NCBI GenBank assembly: GCA_035302145.1
Contig: DATGSX010000155.1
Location: 1 to 9,519, forward strand
Source: JAJYTI01 sp035302145
GTDB taxonomy: Bacteria > Bacteroidota > Bacteroidia > Flavobacteriales > Flavobacteriaceae
Reading direction: 5' to 3'
DNA: 9,519 nt
Part shown: positions 1 to 4,739 of the stretch, in pieces
Layout of the letters: every line of letters begins with the position of its first letter
How positions within the stretch are numbered: the stretch's first letter is position 1
Notes under the pieces: model-generated
What the model was told of the DNA's origin: nothing
Database searches by the model: none
What the model saw: the letters and a program-made list of their open reading frames with translations, nothing else
Translations under genes and position numbers: made by a program

Positions 1-114
1 TCAAAACATGATGCTGTGTTAACCTTAATTAATGCTTCCTTTTTAAATGAGAAGTCTAAAAAGAATTATGCCCAAGCCTATCAAACAAGATTAAAAAAAC
101 TGGTACGATCTTGA
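1..114 (+). CDS. 3' end of an unrecognised protein (partial)
   Basis: Frame 1 is open from the window edge to a TGA at 112-114 and gives the last 37 residues, ending in NYAQAYQTRLKKLVRS. The other two plus-strand frames close within the first 20 bases, so this is the only candidate frame. The tail is lysine/arginine-rich and predicted helical. I do not recognise the family; a basic C-terminus would fit a DNA-binding or mobile-element protein, but that is a guess. The rest of the gene lies outside the window. Confidence 0.5.
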   Translation, partial: SKHDAVLTLINASFLNEKSKKNYAQAYQTRLKKLVRS

Positions 115-215
115 CATTAATTATTGATGGTTAATTGTGGAGACACTATCCCGTAAAGTATGTAAGTAGAAAATTAGAGGGATACTCCTTATGACACTAT
201 CCTAAACCCCGCACC

Positions 216-524
216 TCATACCCCACATCCATGCCTTTTCACAGCCTTAGGCTTTCTAGTCCAGTTCTGATATAGGGATTCCAGCTTTTTTACAGAAAAC
301 TTCGGTTTTATGTCATAGCTCAATGCCGTAAAGTCTTTCGACTTTGTCATAAAGTCTTTCGACTTTGCCGTAAAGTCTTTCGCCTTTGCCGTAAAGTCTT
401 TCGACTTTGCCATAAAGACTTTCGACTTTGCCTTAAAGTCTTTCGCCTTTGCCGTAAAGTCTTTCGACTTTACGGCTAGGTAATTTGAGTGGGAATGCTC
501 GATGAACTGTGTGTTTCTTGTCAT
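216..524 (-). CDS. Small ORF with seven-residue Lys/Asp/Phe repeats (doubtful gene)
   Basis: This minus-strand frame encodes 102 aa starting at the ATG complementary to 522-524. Residues about 18-67 are built of heptads of the type AKSKDFT/AKAKDFT, encoded by the 21-bp tandem repeat described separately. Because 21 bp is seven codons, the frame survives any change in copy number. The tail (about residues 68-102) is non-repetitive, basic and ends in RHGCGV. There is no signal peptide or membrane segment. The lysine spacing and one aromatic per heptad would allow an amphipathic helix or a nucleic-acid-binding peptide. It could equally be a passive frame through a hairpin repeat: the repeat is palindromic at the DNA level, which explains much of the amino-acid pattern. 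Function is unknown. Confidence 0.3.
   Translation of the reverse strand: MTRNTQFIEHSHSNYLAVKSKDFTAKAKDFKAKSKVFMAKSKDFTAKAKDFTAKSKDFMTKSKDFTALSYDIKPKFSVKKLESLYQNWTRKPKAVKRHGCGV
325..476. repeat. Seven tandem 21-bp units, each a small hairpin
   Basis: Seven contiguous 21-bp units run from 325 to 471 (starts at 325, 346, 367, 388, 409, 430, 451). Each contains AAAGTCTTTCGACTTT or a one- or two-base variant, which is a 6-bp inverted repeat AAAGTC/GACTTT around a TTTC loop. Units 3 and 6 carry a GCC for GAC change that breaks one stem pair, and unit 5 has AAAGAC. The last unit extends to a perfect 11-bp stem, GCCGTAAAGTC (451-461) against GACTTTACGGC (466-476). The array therefore ends in a 26-nt palindrome. 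Confidence 0.9.
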
Positions 525-646
525 TTTTTAGTCTTTGTTCTGTGTTGTTTTTGACTGCCTATAATTTATTATGAGTATAAAGTTTGTTTTTATGGTAAAT
601 TGTTGTATAATTATAGTTAAATTGATATGTTTATTATATGAATATA

Positions 647-694
647 CTCCTCTTTATTGTTTCATAACTACTCCCCTTTATTGTTTCATAACTA
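647..694. repeat. 24-bp direct repeat, two copies, possible operator array
   Basis: Two adjacent 24-bp units (647-670 and 671-694) differ at one base and share TTTATTGTTTCATAACTA. The start of a third unit (CTCTCTCT) follows at 695. The motif AACTACTCC at the unit junctions recurs in inverted orientation as GGGAGTAGTT at 782-791, just before the helix-turn-helix gene that starts at 808. Direct copies plus an inverted copy upstream of a small DNA-binding gene suggest binding sites for its product. This is inference; plasmid-type iterons would look similar, but no replication gene is seen. Confidence 0.6.
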
Positions 695-807
695 CTCTCT
701 CTAAAGTAAATACTTTATTTTATAATTCCCCAATTGTTGTCTAGTGCAACCGAAATAATTAAAGTTATTTTCTTTTTAAGAGGGAGTAGTTTTAATTCCC
801 CCTTATT

Positions 808-1098
808 ATGGATAAATTATTTTTACAATTTGGCGACAAGCTGAATGTCATGCATACTTTACTTTTAGAAATGGCGTATTGTAAATGTAATTACAAGAAT
901 GAAGCACTTGTCGCGTGGCTTTCAAAGGAAGATGTGATAGCACATCTTCGAATTTCTAACGCAACTTATTATAACTGGCGTAAAAATGGTATTTTAGATC
1001 CTGCAAGTACCCAAGGAGAAGATCGGTACATCCCCAAACAAATTAACAAGATTGTATTAGGGCGTAAATATAGAGAACGCCATAAATATGATAAATAA
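808..1098 (+). CDS. Small helix-turn-helix (HTH_17/excisionase-like) DNA-binding protein
   Basis: This 96-aa protein probably binds DNA. Residues 37-63, from AWLSKEDVIAHLRISNATYYNW to the NGIL turn, follow the pattern of the winged helix-turn-helix of the MerR/excisionase-like HTH_17 group, including the tyrosine-rich recognition helix and the WRKNGIL turn. Residues 70-83 (GEDRYIPKQI) match the wing with its usual R/Y-x-P. The first 36 residues form a leucine-rich helix, and the C-terminus is basic (GRKYRERHKYDK). In Bacteroidota such proteins are common as standalone regulators and in mobile elements. It is a single-gene unit: upstream lie repeated ACTACTCC motifs and downstream a strong terminator. 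No integrase or relaxase is nearby, so a role as excisionase is not supported here. Its target is unknown; autoregulation through the upstream repeats is plausible. Confidence 0.75.
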   Translation: MDKLFLQFGDKLNVMHTLLLEMAYCKCNYKNEALVAWLSKEDVIAHLRISNATYYNWRKNGILDPASTQGEDRYIPKQINKIVLGRKYRERHKYDK

Positions 1099-1105
1099 AT
1101 CAGAA

Positions 1106-1139
1106 AGAGACGCAATCCATTGCGTCTCTCGTTTTTTTT
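1106..1139 (+). terminator. Intrinsic terminator of the HTH gene
   Basis: A perfect 11-bp stem, AGAGACGCAAT (1106-1116) with ATTGCGTCTCT (1119-1129), is followed by CG and eight T residues at 1132-1139. It lies 8 bases after the stop codon at 1096-1098, as expected for Rho-independent termination of the 808-1098 transcript. Confidence 0.93.
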
Positions 1140-1202
1140 ACGTCGTTTGTGGGTATTTCGGGTTGGTCTGTGCCATTTTTAAAAGTTAGGTTATGGAAGC
1201 CT

Positions 1203-1452
1203 AGGGCTGAGGTGGTCGGTGAGCGGAGTCGAACTGCTCTCGAAGCCCGTTATATTTCGAAGCAAAACCACCCTTCGAGTGCCTTGTTCGCTGAGCTTGG
1301 TCGAAGTGCAGGGTTCGTTAATTGTGATAACAACCGAGGGCTGAGGTGATCGGTGAGCAAAGTCGAACTGCTCTCGAAGCCCGTTATATTTCGAAGCAAG
1401 ACCACCCTTCGAATGCCTTGTTCGCTGAGCTAAACTAATAGCTTGGTCGAAG
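1203..1452. repeat. 134-bp-spaced direct repeat rich in TTCGAAG/GAGCGGAGTCGAA motifs
   Basis: A block starting AGGGCTGAGGTG at 1203 recurs at 1337 with constant 134-bp spacing through to CTGAGCT at 1291-1297 and 1425-1431. The two copies differ at a handful of bases. Within each copy are short inverted segments such as GGTGGT (1211-1216) against ACCACC (1267-1272), and CTTCGA against TCGAAG. The motif GTGAGCGGAGTCGAA and its relatives are, in my recollection, a recurrent intergenic palindromic repeat of flavobacteria. Two frames (1149-1349 plus, 1191-1460 minus) run through the block but look like by-products of the repeat, not genes. Confidence 0.8.
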
Positions 1453-1523
1453 AGTGGCACAAATCAAACCGAAGTACCTAGCACTAATAGACCGAAATCA
1501 GTGGCATAAATCGAACCGAAATA
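1434..1523. repeat. 47-49 bp imperfect tandem repeat
   Basis: ACTAATAG at 1434 and 1483 is followed by GTGGCACAAATCAAACCGAA (from 1454) and GTGGCATAAATCGAACCGAA (from 1501). The copies are about 47-49 bp apart. The first copy overlaps the end of the second 134-bp repeat, where it appears as 13 extra bases (about 1432-1444) absent from the first 134-bp copy. This looks like stepwise duplication. Nothing else is seen between 1524 and 1619 except AT-rich sequence. Confidence 0.7.
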
Positions 1524-1619
1524 GCCAAGCCTCATCGTTAATTGTATTTTAAAGAGTGATAAAGTATAGAAAAGATACTTATATTTACTTCAAACAATAG
1601 TGAAAAGTAGAAAAGAAAT

Positions 1620-1847
1620 ATGAAGAAGAGAGTAACTAAATACAAAACCGATTTTTTATTTCCAAAAAATTCTTTTTTTATTGGAATGGGTAGTGTTTTT
1701 AATGTATTCGGAAATTATTATAAATTCAATGCATCAAAATCCTCTGTCGAAGCCGATTACAAAGCTATAGAATCAGATTGGGGAGTTATAGGGCAAGATA
1801 TTGAAAATGCTATCGATAAATTTAAAAAAGAACATTCTTTAAAATAA
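1620..1847 (+). CDS. 75-aa protein coupled to the DUF2335 membrane protein
   Basis: I do not recognise a named family. The protein starts MKKRVTKYK, has a hydrophobic/aromatic centre (FFIGMGSVFNVFGNYY, about residues 19-34) and ends in an acidic-basic helix with SDWGVIGQDIENAIDKFKKE (about residues 52-71). The D-W-x-x-[VI]-G-x-D-[LI]-x-x-A-[IM] pattern in that last helix is one I have seen at the C-terminus of other short bacterial proteins. The central segment is too short and polar at its edges to be a confident membrane helix, and there is no signal peptide. The stop codon is one base before the start of the DUF2335 gene, so the two are almost surely co-transcribed and translationally coupled. 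A partner role to that membrane protein is the best inference. Confidence 0.7.
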   Translation: MKKRVTKYKTDFLFPKNSFFIGMGSVFNVFGNYYKFNASKSSVEADYKAIESDWGVIGQDIENAIDKFKKEHSLK

Positions 1848-1848
1848 A

Positions 1849-2304
1849 ATGTCAGAAGCTTTAGATCAAAACGAGAAGGAAGATGATTCCATTCCTCAAG
1901 ATATACGTGAGATATTAGATGATCCTGAAATTTCTCAAGATAAAAAAGAGAAAATAATTTCTATTCTAACAATAAAAAGAAGCTTTAGAGGCCCATTACC
2001 CTCACCAGAAATTTTACAAGGATATAATAACGTTATTAAAGACGGTGCGGAACGTGTTATAAGAATGGCTGAAAACCAATCGAAACACCGTATGGAATTA
2101 GAGAAATTTGCAGTTAAAAAGCAAGTCAGACAAAGTGGTAGAGGACAAATTTTTGGTTTTTTATTGGCCTTAATTTGTATTTCAGCTACTGTTTATTTAG
2201 CAATAGAAGGACATGAAAATCTTGCAAAAACATTAGGAACAACTACAGTTATTGGTCTTGTTGGAATTTTTGTGGCTGGTAAATTTTTTCAAACCAAAGA
2301 ATAA
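1849..2304 (+). CDS. DUF2335 family predicted membrane protein
   Basis: This 151-aa protein has the DUF2335 layout. It has an acidic N-terminus (1-40), the signature RSFRGPLPSPEILQGYN (about residues 44-60), a helix with VIRMAENQSKHRMELE (70-85), and two C-terminal membrane helices at about 101-119 (IFGFLLALICISATVYLAI) and 129-147, separated by the short GHENLAK loop. Family function is not established; most of the protein should face the cytoplasm with a two-helix hairpin in the inner membrane. The length is normal for the family. The gene begins one base after the stop of the 75-aa protein, giving a two-gene unit. Its promoter is not obvious; no match to the flavobacterial TAnnTTTG -7 element was found in the AT-rich 1524-1619 stretch. 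Confidence 0.85.
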   Translation: MSEALDQNEKEDDSIPQDIREILDDPEISQDKKEKIISILTIKRSFRGPLPSPEILQGYNNVIKDGAERVIRMAENQSKHRMELEKFAVKKQVRQSGRGQIFGFLLALICISATVYLAIEGHENLAKTLGTTTVIGLVGIFVAGKFFQTKE

Positions 2305-2306
2305 TA

Positions 2307-2507
2307 TTACCTCCACCTCAACAAATCCCGAATATCAACACCTAAAGTTTCTGCAATCCTAGTTAAAATAGAAATACTCAAATTTGACTTTGCATTTTCG
2401 ACTTTACTAAGATTAGAGCTGTCAATATTAGAGAGGACTTCCAAGTCAAGTAACAGTTCATTTTTTCTTATTCCAGTATTGTACGCACACCTTCTATGAG
2501 TATTGGC
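2307..2507 (-). pseudogene. Remnant of an XRE-type HTH regulator lacking its N-terminus
   Basis: Read on the minus strand, the frame ending in TAA (2307-2309) encodes the C-terminal part of a Cro/C1-type regulator: GIRKNELLLDLEVLSN, then IDSSNLSKVENAKSNLSIS, then ILTRIAETLGVDIRDLLRW. The S-x-L-S-K-[VI]-E-N recognition helix, the following L-x-x-IA-x-x-LGV helix and the DLL end are hallmarks of XRE proteins. The alanine and glutamine usually found in helix 2 are replaced by Glu and Leu. No ATG lies in frame; the frame is open only back to a stop at 2508-2510, and the first helix is missing. A decayed gene fits best. It converges with the DUF2335 gene, with only two bases between the stop codons. 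Confidence 0.6.
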
Positions 2508-2755
2508 TTAACTCACGCTTAATTTGATTTCATCTCAATTATTGCCACTTTCAAAGAATAAAAATAAGTTATAGTACTTAACTTTTACTGAATACTATAT
2601 TGGCTTATCAATCATCGCAATTTGCGACCAGTTCATTTCTCTCAATGACATTCGATTGAAAACGACAGATTCAATAGTGCATTCTAATCTTTTATGATTA
2701 ATACAGTTTAATCCCTGAAAATCATTAACTTGGTGATTCGGTAAAATTTTGTCCT
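2508..2755. other. Gene-poor stretch with a possible coding relic on the minus strand
   Basis: No complete gene is seen here. On the minus strand a frame is open from about 2755 to the TAG at 2595-2597 and is in the same phase as the XRE remnant. It reads as plausible protein (RLECTIESVVFNRMSLREMN, then WSQIAMIDKPI) but has only late in-frame ATGs and no recognised family. TATTGGCTTA occurs at 2501-2510 and again at 2598-2607. The region immediately before 2756 must hold the promoter of the four-helix-bundle gene, but no clear element was found. Confidence 0.35.
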
Positions 2756-3316
2756 ATGGAAAATCAAAAAGGTTTTATTCCTAAGCATGGAGGCTATCGC
2801 AATTTATTGACCTATCAAAAAGCGGAAATTATTTATGATGGAACAGTGTATTTCTGTAATAGGTTTTTTCATAAGTATGATAGAACTGTTGGGCAGATGG
2901 TACAAGCAGCTCGTTCTGGAAAACAAAATATAGTTGAAGCTAGTATGGCATCTGGTACTTCTAAAAGCACCGAAATTAAGTTGACTAATGTAGCAAGAGC
3001 CAGCTTAGAGGAGTTACTGATAGATTATGAGGATTTTGTACGAACTCGTAAACTTACTAAATGGAATAGAAGTCATCGTTATTCAAAGCGATTTGATGAA
3101 TTAAACAGAACACCAAATGCCAACTACAATACTTTTAAAAAAGCAATCGAAAACTCAAATCCTGAAATCTGCGCAAATATAATGTGGTGCCTTATTAATG
3201 TAACAACCTATTTGCTTAGAAGACAGCTTTCTACATTAGAGAGAGAATTTCTCGAAGAAGGTGGAATAAGAGAAAGAATGTTTAAAGCAAGAGTAAACCG
3301 TAGAAATAAAAAATAA
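2756..3316 (+). CDS. Four helix bundle suffix domain protein (S23/IVS-related)
   Basis: This 186-aa protein matches what I know of the 'four helix bundle suffix' family, a relative of the proteins encoded in 23S rRNA intervening sequences and of the Avd accessory protein of diversity-generating retroelements. Diagnostic stretches are GGYRNLLTYQKAEIIYDGT (12-30), DRTVGQMVQAARSGKQNIVE (42-61), TSKSTEIKLTNVARASLEEL (68-87), and the suffix FLEEGGIRERMFKARVNRR (165-183). Family members are all-helical, basic and thought to bind nucleic acid, but no reaction is established. It is not inside a 23S rRNA gene here, and no reverse transcriptase or template repeat is in the window, so a DGR role is unsupported. 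The ATG at 2756 gives the usual N-terminus for the family. It appears monocistronic. Confidence 0.88.
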   Translation: MENQKGFIPKHGGYRNLLTYQKAEIIYDGTVYFCNRFFHKYDRTVGQMVQAARSGKQNIVEASMASGTSKSTEIKLTNVARASLEELLIDYEDFVRTRKLTKWNRSHRYSKRFDELNRTPNANYNTFKKAIENSNPEICANIMWCLINVTTYLLRRQLSTLEREFLEEGGIRERMFKARVNRRNKK

Positions 3317-3442
3317 TTTGAAATTTCGTGGGACAATTAGGACACGGCGACAGTTCACAGCTCATACTCCTTTTTCCACCCCGTCCCCCCGAGCGTAACA
3401 GGTTTGATTAAAAGCTTATTAATACATTTTATAATTTATTAT

Positions 3443-3550
3443 TCACCCTCTAAAATACTCCCTTACACCTACAACCTCACCAACTACCCTCAACTCTTCT
3501 TTGCTTACTTGTTCATATATTTCAGTAAATTCTTTTAAAGAATAGCCCAT
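3443..3550 (-). CDS. 35-aa ORF, possibly the frameshifted C-terminal tail of the XRE regulator
   Basis: Starting at the ATG complementary to 3548-3550, this frame encodes MGYSLKEFTEIYEQVSKEEL followed by RVVGEVVGVREYFRG and stops at TGA (3443-3445). It looks like real protein: balanced charge, amphipathic helices, no low-complexity sequence. The same frame is open upstream through RKKIRNNSSLIIES and overlaps the end of the XRE gene. Removing one A from the six-A run in the XRE gene (3585-3590) would fuse the two into a protein of about 128 aa. So it is either a short independent gene, a recoded extension, or the tail of a regulator broken by a frameshift. I cannot choose from the sequence alone. 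Confidence 0.35.
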   Translation of the reverse strand: MGYSLKEFTEIYEQVSKEELRVVGEVVGVREYFRG

Positions 3551-3578
3551 GCTTTCGATGATGAGAGATGAATTATTT

Positions 3579-3830
3579 CTAATCTTTTTTCGTAGCTTCT
3601 TTATCTTTGATTATAAATAAATCAGATATCTTTTTATCTAATGCTCGTGCGATTTTTGATAAAGTAAATATTGAAGGGTTGACATCTCTATTTTCAATCC
3701 TACTAATTTGAGTGCGAGAACATTCAGCTTCTAATGCTAAATTCAATTGTGAAAAGCCTTTCTTTTCACGAAACTTTTTAACATTTAAAGCGATAATCTC
3801 TAGTGTCTCTATGTAGTCGGGATCATTCAT
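3579..3830 (-). CDS. XRE family helix-turn-helix transcriptional regulator
   Basis: An 83-aa Cro/C1-type regulator starting at the ATG complementary to 3828-3830. The domain spans about residues 13-72: NVKKFREKKGFSQLNLALEA (16-35, helices 1-2), CSRTQISRIENRDVNPS (37-53, recognition helix and the typical E-N turn), then the TLSKIARAL and DLFI helices. Helix 2 keeps S-Q and Ala, unlike the remnant at 2307-2507. An upstream GTG at 3869 would add 13 hydrophobic residues and place the start inside the palindrome at 3864-3881; I prefer the ATG. It would bind DNA as a dimer and probably represses its own promoter. The lysine-rich end (KDKEATKKD) is encoded across a six-A run, which may hide a frameshift. 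Confidence 0.85.
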   Translation of the reverse strand: MNDPDYIETLEIIALNVKKFREKKGFSQLNLALEAECSRTQISRIENRDVNPSIFTLSKIARALDKKISDLFIIKDKEATKKD

Positions 3831-3863
3831 GAGTGCAACTTCGATAATAAAAAGAAAATAAAT

Positions 3864-3881
3864 TGACACATATATGTTGCA
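3864..3881 (-). promoter_or_regulatory. Palindromic operator candidate before the XRE gene
   Basis: On the minus strand TGCAACATATATGTGTCA contains the perfect 10-bp palindrome ACATATATGT (3868-3877), extended by matching outer TG/CA. It lies about 33 bases before the ATG of the XRE gene, a usual place for a Cro/C1 autoregulatory site. Assignment is inferred from position and symmetry only. Confidence 0.45.
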
Positions 3882-3911
3882 TCTTTAAAAGTTTTTATTA
3901 TATTTGTTTAG

Positions 3912-3983
3912 TAATCAGCGAAAAACTGATTAAGACATATTACATTTGCGATAGCATTTCTATAGAATTATAGAAGCATTCGC
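3912..3983. repeat. Two consecutive small hairpins
   Basis: TAATCAG (3912-3918) pairs with CTGATTA (3926-3932) around a CGAAAAA loop. TTCTATA (3958-3964) pairs with TATAGAA (3969-3975) around GAAT, and is flanked by GCGA (3948-3951) and TCGC (3980-3983), which can close the stem. Neither is followed by a T-tract, so they do not look like ordinary terminators. They directly precede the large inverted repeat at 3992-4104. Confidence 0.6.
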
Positions 3984-3991
3984 TTAGAATC

Positions 3992-4104
3992 TCGCTTTTG
4001 AAAACTGGTAATTTTTATACACACGAGAGGATAAGCTAGGATGCTCACGACCATGGCGTGAGCTCCCTTATTCGTGTGTGGGTATACCAGTACCTCAAAA
4101 GCGA
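3992..4104. repeat. Large 113-nt imperfect inverted repeat (structured RNA or DNA element)
   Basis: Hand folding gives one long hairpin with about 40 pairs. TCGCTTTTGA (3992-4001) pairs with TCAAAAGCGA (4095-4104), ACTGGTA (4004-4010) with TACCAGT (4085-4091), and ACACACGA (4019-4026) with TCGTGTGT (4072-4079). Further in, ATAAG (4031-4035) pairs with CTTAT (4067-4071), GGA (4039-4041) with TCC (4064-4066), and GCTCACG (4043-4049) with CGTGAGC (4057-4063), around the loop ACCATGG. No long frame crosses it. The regularity is well beyond chance. Candidates are a non-coding RNA, a single-strand DNA recombination or transfer site, or a relic of a mobile element; I do not recognise it. A T-run (4125-4130) lies downstream. 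Confidence 0.8.
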
Positions 4105-4200
4105 TAAGTGGAGTTTCACGCCTATTTTTTGATGCAAATTCTTCCACATATTCTACGCTACCGCTTCTTTTCTACCTAATTAAATCCTATCCAATAAAAT

Positions 4201-4238
4201 TTCGGGCTGCGAAATTGCATTATTAATGCAGTTCGGGC
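4201..4238. repeat. Short hairpin between TTCGGGC direct repeats
   Basis: TGCATT (4216-4221) and AATGCA (4225-4230) form a hairpin. TTCGGGC occurs at 4201-4207 and again at 4232-4238. A small palindrome between 7-bp direct repeats resembles a miniature insertion with target duplication, but it is too short to be sure. Confidence 0.45.
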
Positions 4239-4294
4239 AACAAAAAAATAATGTTTAACTAAATAGAAAAATTATGCTAACACACTAACCAAAT

Positions 4295-4387
4295 CCCGCT
4301 ATGAACAAGTTGCTTTGAATTAGTACTATTCACAAATTGGAATAGATCATCCATACTAAATTATACGTTCTATGCGGGTATTTTTTT
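4295..4387 (+). ncRNA. Candidate small structured RNA ending in a T-tract
   Basis: CCCGC-AT-GAAC (4295-4306, one bulge) pairs with GTTC-AT-GCGGG (4367-4378, one bulge), giving an 11-bp closing stem. Inside, AATTAGTA (4318-4325) pairs with TACTAAATT (4354-4362, one bulged A), and CTATTC (4326-4331) pairs with GAATAG (4340-4345) around an 8-nt loop. The closing stem is followed by TA and seven T residues (4381-4387), like an intrinsic terminator. A compact, closed fold with a terminal T-tract suggests a small RNA, or a leader that ends transcription about 0.5 kb before susC. I do not recognise it as tRNA, 6S, RNase P, SRP RNA or a known riboswitch. No promoter was identified. Confidence 0.5.
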
Positions 4388-4648
4388 AAAATAGTAGCGA
4401 GTCGCTCTGCCCAACTAGAGTGGTGGTTACTAGAAGGAAGTTAACCCACTTCGAAGCTAGCTATGAGTTTTTTACTTTCATATACATTTATACTTTTTTG
4501 CTTGTAACATAGCCAAGGAGTGGGATTACGAACAAAGTTTTAAGGCTAAATATTAAGGAAGAAAAACTAAGCCCCAATAAACTCGAGCTGTATTTATTAA
4601 CTAATTAAAACCATTGCGTATGAAATAACAAAAGCTGTTTGAGTTATA
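4388..4648. other. Intergenic stretch without recognised genes
   Basis: Only minor symmetry is seen: AGCGA/TCGCT around a single G near 4396-4406, and GAAGT/ACTTC around TAACCC near 4437-4452. No frame of useful length and no clear TTG/TAnnTTTG promoter pair was found. The promoter of the susC operon should lie here or in the following repeats. Confidence 0.4.
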
Positions 4649-4734
4649 AATTGGTGGTCAGGGGTCGGTGGTCTGAGGTCGGTGTTAATTTAACTTGTCA
4701 CTGAACTCTGTTCTCTGAACTCTGAACCCCAATT
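4649..4734. repeat. Palindromic intergenic repeat, copy 1
   Basis: The left arm 4653-4684 is made of GGTCGGTGGTC-type steps. The right arm 4699-4730 is made of CTGAACTCTG-type steps. The arms pair imperfectly with G-T wobbles (for example GAGGTCGGTG against CACTGAACTC), and the outer AATTGG (4649-4654) pairs with CCAATT (4729-4734). Repeats of this composition are, as I recall, scattered between genes in Flavobacteriaceae. Confidence 0.75.
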
Positions 4735-4739
4735 AAAAT

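Noticed and set aside
142..202. GACACTATCC at 142-151 and 193-202 as possible insertion-sequence ends after the partial gene
   Set aside because: The two copies are in direct, not inverted, orientation and only 51 bp apart. No transposase is recognised, so an IS end cannot be supported.
325..471. Tandem 21-bp units as a CRISPR array
   Set aside because: The units are contiguous with no unique spacers, and no cas genes are present.
1149..1349. 66-aa plus-strand frame
   Set aside because: It runs through the direct-repeat block, has no recognisable domain, and its composition follows the TTCGAAG-type repeat motifs.
1191..1460. 89-aa minus-strand frame
   Set aside because: It is antisense to the same repeats and has no family resemblance; an open frame here is explained by the repeat sequence.
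2756..3316. Four-helix-bundle gene as the Avd of a diversity-generating retroelement
   Set aside because: There is no reverse transcriptase, template repeat or variable repeat in the window, and the C-terminal suffix points to the stand-alone subfamily.
3992..4104. Large inverted repeat as an integron attC site
   Set aside because: The outer ends lack the RYYYAAC and GTTRRRY core sites, and no integrase or cassette array is seen.
3912..4104. Hairpin cluster as a retron msr-msd region
   Set aside because: No reverse transcriptase gene follows or precedes it in the window, and no flanking a1/a2 pairing was found.
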